Source: an uncultured Amylibacter sp. (GTDB taxonomy: Bacteria > Pseudomonadota > Alphaproteobacteria > Rhodobacterales > Rhodobacteraceae). From it: a DNA stretch of 64,000 nucleotides. Below the pieces are notes generated by a model. It saw nothing but the letters and a program-made list of their open reading frames with translations. It made no database searches and had not been told where the DNA came from. This document shows, piece after piece, positions 59,267 through 64,000 of the stretch (position 1 is the stretch's first letter; the number at the start of each line of letters is the position of its first letter). The translations under genes were made by a program, and so were the position numbers. Location of the stretch: positions 19,738 through 83,737 of the forward strand of contig CAJJAY010000016.1 in the NCBI GenBank assembly GCA_905182285.1. The letters are read 5' to 3'.

Positions 59267-59384
59267 TATGGGCTCATTTATTCCGTTTTTGCTCGTTAAT
59301 TTTTACCTTACATGAATTAAAAAGATTCGGGTATAGGTGAAATAAATTAATTAATTTATTAAATACTAAATCATATAAAATATA

Positions 59385-60713
59385 TTATTTTTCACCCATT
59401 AAGTGGGGGCAGAATGGATATTTGGTAATATTTTCATATCCATCATCAGTTACTAATACCTGATCTTCTAACTTTACAGAAAAGTCACCATTTTCAGGTG
59501 AAACTAGAGCTTCAACACATAAAACCATACCTGCTTTAAGTTCGTATTCATACGCACCTTCAACAAAATTATCTGGATAACTAATTAATGGCCATTCATC
59601 ACAAAGACCAACTCCGTGAAATCGGCAACTATATTTACCTTTATTATAAAGAGAGTCTAATTGATGACCATTAAAAGTTAAATCCCGGAGAGAAACACCG
59701 GGTTTGAGCATCGCCATATTCGTCATAATATGTTCATGAGCGTGCTTCATTGCTGAAATCATATCTGACCTTGGTTTTTTGTCTCCAATCCACCAGGTTC
59801 GAGAGATATCAACGCAAAAACCATAACACCCAATTAAATCGGTATCAAAAGCTAAAATTTCGTTATTTTGTAACTGTCTTGGGCCACACTCTTGAAACCA
59901 TGGATTTGTTCTTGGGCCTGTTGTTAAAAGCCTAGTTTCTATCCATTCACCGCCACGTGCAATATTTGATTTGTGTAGTTCTGCCCAAATTTCATCTTCT
60001 GACATGCCAATTCTTACTTTTTTTTGCATTTCTAACATTGCTAATTCACATGAATGACTGGCACACTTCATTGCTAGAATTTCATCATTGCTTTTTATAG
60101 ATCTGCATTTTTCCGTACATTCCTCTCCATCCATAATCTTGAAGCCTTTTGCTTCAAGTGCTCTAATGCCATTTAACATTCCTTTATCCATGCCAAGGCG
60201 CTTATTTCCCCCACCATGCTCAATTATAAGATCATTAACTTCCGCTGAGAATAAATCTGCTGCAATGTTAATTTTATCACCTCTATCGAAGTAAAATAAA
60301 TCCGCGCCTGATCGTTGTTCTTTTATTAATGGGTTAAAGGAGGATAAAAATGGTGAATTTTTATAGTCCCATATAACCATATAGCCATCTGCACATAATA
60401 GAACGGCTCGAAACGGATTGTGTGTATTCCACAATTGCATATTTGTGCTGTCTGTAGAGTATCTTATATTTAGAGGATCAAACATTAATAACCCACCCCA
60501 ATCACGTTCTATTATGTGTTGAGTTAAGCGTTTCCAACGATATTCTCTCATATTCGTTAGATTAGGTTGAACTAGTCCAGCATTTTTCCATTCATTAATT
60601 GCTAGTAGAGTAGGGCCGATTTCAACCCTATTGCAATTATTAGGCGATTCATCTCTAAGATATTCACCTTGTGTTGGATCAATTTTTCTATCTGTAGAAT
60701 AATTCTGTTTCAT
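59385..60713 (-). CDS. dddP: DMSP lyase DddP (M24 family)
   Basis: Cleaves dimethylsulfoniopropionate to dimethyl sulfide and acrylate, in the cytoplasm. 442 residues of the M24 (methionine aminopeptidase-like) fold. Candidate iron ligands are Asp290, Asp292, Asp302, His366, Glu401 and Glu416; I recall the Ruegeria DddP ligands as Asp295, Asp297, Asp307, His371, Glu406 and Glu421, a constant shift of 5. The proposed catalytic Tyr366 and Asp377 then map to Tyr361 and Asp372, both conserved. Long stretches (LLMFDPLNIRY, STNMQLWNTHNPFRA) read as DddP, not a peptidase. Divergent from the DUF3445 gene. Confidence 0.95.
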   Translation of the reverse strand: MKQNYSTDRKIDPTQGEYLRDESPNNCNRVEIGPTLLAINEWKNAGLVQPNLTNMREYRWKRLTQHIIERDWGGLLMFDPLNIRYSTDSTNMQLWNTHNPFRAVLLCADGYMVIWDYKNSPFLSSFNPLIKEQRSGADLFYFDRGDKINIAADLFSAEVNDLIIEHGGGNKRLGMDKGMLNGIRALEAKGFKIMDGEECTEKCRSIKSNDEILAMKCASHSCELAMLEMQKKVRIGMSEDEIWAELHKSNIARGGEWIETRLLTTGPRTNPWFQECGPRQLQNNEILAFDTDLIGCYGFCVDISRTWWIGDKKPRSDMISAMKHAHEHIMTNMAMLKPGVSLRDLTFNGHQLDSLYNKGKYSCRFHGVGLCDEWPLISYPDNFVEGAYEYELKAGMVLCVEALVSPENGDFSVKLEDQVLVTDDGYENITKYPFCPHLMGEK

Positions 60714-60821
60714 ATAATCAATTTCATTAGATAATTTAAGAAAAGTCTAAACTATAATTTTTCTCTTTACTAAAAACGGCAAAAATGTCGTAATTGATGA
60801 TATTATAAAGAATGAAATGTG

Positions 60822-60839
60822 GATTATTTTTTTATAATC
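60822..60839. promoter_or_regulatory. Dyad in the dddP/DUF3445 divergent promoter region
   Basis: GATTAT (60822-60827), a 6-base T loop, and ATAATC (60834-60839). It lies in the 164-base region between the two divergent starts, about 110 bases before dddP and 38 before the DUF3445 start. It might be an operator or a small hairpin; AT-rich dyads also arise by chance here. Confidence 0.3.
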
Positions 60840-60877
60840 TAGTTTATTTATGTGTATTTTTTGAAAGATGATTAAAA

Positions 60878-61672
60878 ATGCTTAATGATTTTAACAGCAT
60901 ATTTCAAAACTACTTACCAGTATCACCTTGGCATGAATTATATTTAAAGAAATTACCTGGAATAAATCCGTTAGATCGAAATGATTGGATTGTTGTTGAT
61001 AGTGCATTCAATAAACAAATGCAGTATGCTGATTATTTATTAAAAAATTATAGAAATAATGTTTTAAATATAAATTTATGTGCAATTGAGGCTTCTAAAG
61101 AATTATTAGAAAACATCCTAGATGCTATAAAAAATGTTGATGGATATAAGATTAGTTCAAAAAGTATAACTAGACCAGATGGGTGTATAGTGAACTTAGA
61201 TTGGGAACAAACTTTATTGACTGCTAGATCAATTGTGCAACAGGATTTATGTATAATGATGCAATCAAATGAAGAGCATTTTTTAGCAGCAGCAGCGATG
61301 TGCTTTCCTGCAAGTTGGAAGTTGTCTGAAAAAATAATGCAGCCCATGAGTGTCATTCATAAACCTGTTGATGAATTTACAGATAACATAGGCAAAAGAG
61401 TAGAGCGAATGTTCTCTATGATGCGTCCGGATCAAGATATGTGGAGAGCAAACTGGCTCATTTATAATGACCCAAATCTTTATCAGCCGAGAAGGGCATC
61501 AGAATCAAGGCCAAAAGATTCATCTAAAGAGCAATGGGTAAGAGTTGAAAGACAATCATTTTGTAAGTTGCCAAATACCAAAGCTATAATATTTGGCATA
61601 CATACTTATCTTGTTCCTTTTTCGTGTCTTACAGATAATCAAAAGGTAACATTAGGAAATATTATAAATTAA
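60878..61672 (+). CDS. DUF3445 heme-dependent oxidative N-demethylase-like protein
   Basis: A 264-residue protein of DUF3445 (PF11927), related to the alpha subunit of heme-dependent oxidative N-demethylase and to dimethylamine monooxygenase components. Hallmark segments: DWIVVDSAFNKQMQYAD, ARSIVQQDLCIMMQSNEEHFLAAAAMCFPASWKLSEKIMQPMSVIHKPVDEF and MWRANWLIYNDPNLYQPRRA. Such enzymes release formaldehyde from a methylated amine. The ferredoxin-like partner genes (other dmm subunits) are not adjacent. A strong terminator follows. Confidence 0.85.
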   Translation: MLNDFNSIFQNYLPVSPWHELYLKKLPGINPLDRNDWIVVDSAFNKQMQYADYLLKNYRNNVLNINLCAIEASKELLENILDAIKNVDGYKISSKSITRPDGCIVNLDWEQTLLTARSIVQQDLCIMMQSNEEHFLAAAAMCFPASWKLSEKIMQPMSVIHKPVDEFTDNIGKRVERMFSMMRPDQDMWRANWLIYNDPNLYQPRRASESRPKDSSKEQWVRVERQSFCKLPNTKAIIFGIHTYLVPFSCLTDNQKVTLGNIIN

Positions 61673-61704
61673 TTAGCCCTCACGAAAGTAACGTGAGGGC
61701 TAAT
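61672..61704. terminator. Bidirectional terminator between DUF3445 gene and glnA
   Basis: A 13-bp perfect stem, ATTAGCCCTCACG at 61672-61684 and CGTGAGGGCTAAT at 61692-61704, with a 7-base loop and T-rich flanks on both strands. The first base overlaps the DUF3445 stop codon. Confidence 0.92.
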
Positions 61705-61723
61705 CTTTGTTTATTAGTCGGTT

Positions 61724-63130
61724 TTAGCAGCTATAATACATTTGAAACTCTACAGGATGCGGAGTGTGTTCATAAGTTGTATTTTCTTCTTCTTTGAGCT
61801 CAATGTAACCTTCAATTTGTGATTGTGTGAATACACCACCCTCTAAAAGGTAATCGTGATCTGCTTTAAGCTCTTCGAGTGCTTCACGTAGTGATCCACA
61901 AACTGTTGGAATGCCTGCCAATTCTTCTGCAGGAAGATCATATAAATCTTTATCTGATGCAGGGCCTGGATCAATTTTATTTCTGATCCCATCTAAACCA
62001 GCCATTAACAATGCTGAAAAGCAAAGATATGGATTTGCTGCAGGGTCTGGGAATCGAGCCTCTACGCGTTTTGCTTTTGGGGATTCTGCCCATGGAATTC
62101 TAACGCAACCAGAGCGATTACGAGCAGAATAAGCTCGAAGTACTGGAGCTTCAAAGCCTGGTATTAAACGCTTATAGCTATTTGTTGATGGATTTGTAAA
62201 AGCATTTAACGATTTAGCATGCTTTAAAATACCACCAATGAAATATAAGGCATCATCTGATAAATCAGCATACTTATCACCTGCAAATAAAGGCTTCCCT
62301 TCTTTCCAGATAGACATATTTACATGCATGCCTGTGCCATTGTCACCATAGATCGGTTTTGGCATAAAGGTAGCTGACTTACCGTAAGCATGCGCAACGT
62401 TATGAATTATGTATTTGTATTTCTGTAATTCATCAGCTTGTTTAACAAGTGTTCCAAATACTAAGCCTAATTCGTGTTGGCATGACGCAACTTCATGGTG
62501 GTGCTTATCAACCTTCATACCAATATTTTTCATGGTTGAAAGCATCTCGCCTCTTAAATCATGCGATGCATCAGTCGGATTTACAGGGAAGTATCCACCT
62601 TTAATTCCAGGGCGGTGTCCCATGTTACCCATTTCAAACTCAGTATCTGTATTCCATGAAGCATCAGACGCATCAACTTCATAGGATACTTTGTTAATTG
62701 TATTAGAATAACGTACGTCATCAAAAAGGAAAAACTCTGCTTCAGGGCCCCAAAATGACGTGTCTCCAATTCCAGAAGCAATAAGGTGTTCTTCTGCTCG
62801 CATTGCTGTTGATCTTGGACACCGTTCATAAGTTTCCCCAGTATCAGGTTCTACTACATGACAATGTACACACAAAGTTTTTTCAGCATAAAAAGGATCC
62901 AAATATGCACTGTCACAATCAGGAATTAATTTCATATCAGATTCTTCGATAGACTTCCATCCAGCTATTGATGAACCATCAAACATAAAGCCGCCTTCTA
63001 GAAAATCTTCATCAACCTCATCGTTTATTACTGTTACGTGCTGAAGGCGGCCACGTGGGTCTGTAAACCTAATATCTACATATTTTATATCTTCGTCCGC
63101 TATGCGTTTCACAAGATCTTTAGCGCTCAT
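61724..63130 (-). CDS. glnA: Glutamine synthetase, type I
   Basis: ATP-dependent ammonia assimilation into glutamine. 468 residues, the GSI-beta dodecamer type. Visible motifs: [18 protein letters not shown] (Asp latch), [65 protein letters not shown]. The adenylylation tyrosine fits [11 protein letters not shown], so it is probably controlled by GlnE. glnB lies 31 bases upstream, the usual alphaproteobacterial glnBA operon. Confidence 0.97.
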   Translation of the reverse strand: MSAKDLVKRIADEDIKYVDIRFTDPRGRLQHVTVINDEVDEDFLEGGFMFDGSSIAGWKSIEESDMKLIPDCDSAYLDPFYAEKTLCVHCHVVEPDTGETYERCPRSTAMRAEEHLIASGIGDTSFWGPEAEFFLFDDVRYSNTINKVSYEVDASDASWNTDTEFEMGNMGHRPGIKGGYFPVNPTDASHDLRGEMLSTMKNIGMKVDKHHHEVASCQHELGLVFGTLVKQADELQKYKYIIHNVAHAYGKSATFMPKPIYGDNGTGMHVNMSIWKEGKPLFAGDKYADLSDDALYFIGGILKHAKSLNAFTNPSTNSYKRLIPGFEAPVLRAYSARNRSGCVRIPWAESPKAKRVEARFPDPAANPYLCFSALLMAGLDGIRNKIDPGPASDKDLYDLPAEELAGIPTVCGSLREALEELKADHDYLLEGGVFTQSQIEGYIELKEEENTTYEHTPHPVEFQMYYSC

Positions 63131-63161
63131 TTTGAGTCCCTTTCTTTAATTATTCTTTAAA

Positions 63162-63545
<384 letters not shown>

Positions 63546-63605
63546 TTAGGAAATAGTTCAATTTAAGTAGAGTGTTTCTTTTATTAAGAATATTAAATTT
63601 TAAGT

Positions 63606-63648
63606 AAATGATTAAAAAATAGGCATTTTGATTAATATTTAATCATTT
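63606..63648. promoter_or_regulatory. Inverted repeat upstream of glnB
   Basis: AAATGATTAAA (63606-63616) and TTTAATCATTT (63638-63648), 11-bp perfect arms with a 21-base spacer, about 105 to 150 bases before glnB. It could be an operator pair or a transcribed hairpin. No NtrC site or sigma-54 promoter is evident. The whole 284-base gap 63501-63784 contains no gene. Confidence 0.35.
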
Positions 63649-63784
63649 TGTAATAATGCTTATTTAAGGATAATATACTCAAAGTAAAAATTAAAATTAA
63701 TTTTTTAAATATGTATGCATTTTGTACTGGTATCAAATAAATCCTTACGCTAGAAGACGCAAAATCTGACCTATAAAATATAAT

Positions 63785-63869
63785 GCGGGTGTGGCGGAAT
63801 TGGTAGACGCACCAGATTTAGGTTCTGGCGCCGCAAGGCGTGGGGGTTCAAGTCCCTTCACCCGCACCA
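63785..63869 (+). tRNA. tRNA-Leu (anticodon UAG)
   Basis: An 85-base tRNA with encoded CCA. Acceptor arm GCGGGTG (63785-63791) pairs with CACCCGC (63859-63865), discriminator A, CCA at 63867-63869. Anticodon stem-loop CCAGA-TTTAGGT-TCTGG gives anticodon TAG, reading CUA/CUN leucine codons. A long variable arm (GCCGCAAGGC) and T-arm GGGGGTTCAAGTCCCTT mark a class II tRNA-Leu. Confidence 0.97.
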
Positions 63870-63961
63870 ATTCTCCTTTTTAATTATTATTTTATATTTT
63901 ATATCATCATAAAGTGTTAGGATATACTTATGTTCATTTTTAAATATTACGGAGAAATTAT

Positions 63962-64000
63962 TTGAGTGATATCTTACGATGGGGTATATTGGGTGCTTCC
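63962..64000 (+). CDS. Gfo/Idh/MocA-type oxidoreductase, N-terminus only
   Basis: The first 13 codons of a gene that runs off the window. It reads (M)SDILRWGILGAS, where WGILGAS is the start of the NAD(P) Rossmann motif typical of Gfo/Idh/MocA dehydrogenases. The start is TTG at 63962, 7 bases after GGAG at 63951-63954; no ATG is in frame. Too short to say more. Confidence 0.6.
   Translation, partial: MSDILRWGILGAS

Noticed and set aside
59385..60713. Xaa-Pro aminopeptidase or creatinase
   Set aside because: The M24 fold is shared, but the whole sequence and ligand spacing match DddP rather than the peptidases.
63785..63869. tRNA-Leu as an integration site
   Set aside because: No integrase and no repeated copy of the tRNA 3' end is visible in the window.

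Overview
The window is a contiguous piece of a low-GC (roughly mid-30s percent by eye) alphaproteobacterial chromosome. Gene order and protein style point to a marine Rhodobacterales/Roseobacter-type bacterium with a compact genome. The evidence is the rplU-rpmA-obgE-proBA run, the xerD-aroK-aroB cluster, gltA-gltX-lexA-moeA-moaC-trpCDGE, a GAAC-N7-GAAC LexA box, an IalB protein, and a DddP-type DMSP lyase. A streamlined pelagic, low-GC roseobacter (NAC11-7/HTCC2255-like) fits, but that placement is inference. No phage, transposon, IS, integron or CRISPR is visible. No gene-free stretch exceeds 300 bases; the longest are about 250-285 bases, at 30985-31240, 34782-35038 and 63501-63784.

Layout. 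1-4365: ribosomal proteins L21 and L27, the GTPase Obg and the first two proline-synthesis enzymes. 4464-7068: an LpxD-like acyltransferase, a dedicated acyl carrier protein and a ketoacyl synthase, probably an envelope-lipid unit. 7069-12757: IalB, a CorC-type membrane protein, an unusual metallophosphoesterase, XerD, a 45-residue membrane protein, AroK and AroB. 12749-14343: a radical SAM protein overlapping a secreted thioredoxin-fold protein. 14555-15238: 6-phosphogluconolactonase. 15243-19618: a four-gene one-carbon unit (corrinoid-activating ASKHA/ferredoxin protein, methyl-THF:corrinoid methyltransferase, MetF-like reductase, PF13769 protein). 19772-25358: Ppx/GppA, RlmE, a ureohydrolase, GuaB and an RsmB-type methyltransferase. 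25538-31990: RecA, AlaRS, a DUF1330 protein, isocitrate dehydrogenase and TrmJ. 32088-37454: heme A synthase, a thioesterase, L13/S9, cytochrome b561, a 3-hydroxyisobutyrate-type dehydrogenase and MurI. 37507-41483: ArgC and part of the cytochrome c maturation system (CcmE, F, H). 41517-50881: citrate synthase, GltX, LexA, MoeA, MoaC and TrpC, D, G, E. 50885-57274: a PpiD-like chaperone, an ABC-F ATPase, and an Lrp regulator divergent from arginase and ornithine cyclodeaminase. 57281-63500: ParE, the DMSP lyase DddP, a DUF3445 heme N-demethylase-like protein, glutamine synthetase and PII. 63785-64000: tRNA-Leu(UAG) and the first 13 codons of a Gfo/Idh/MocA oxidoreductase.

The window mixes core housekeeping with the metabolism of marine organic sulfur and nitrogen. 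DddP cleaves DMSP to DMS and acrylate. The one-carbon unit looks built to move methyl groups between a corrinoid protein and tetrahydrofolate. Arginase plus ornithine cyclodeaminase, facing an Lrp regulator, would turn arginine into proline and ammonia, and GlnA/GlnB sit nearby for ammonium assimilation. Genes are packed tightly: many operon junctions overlap, and six convergent pairs touch, overlap or are separated by six bases or fewer. The least explained items are the radical SAM/thioredoxin pair, the metallophosphoesterase lacking its first metal motif, the arginine-rich tails on two neighbouring one-carbon proteins, and the divergent dddP/DUF3445 pair.
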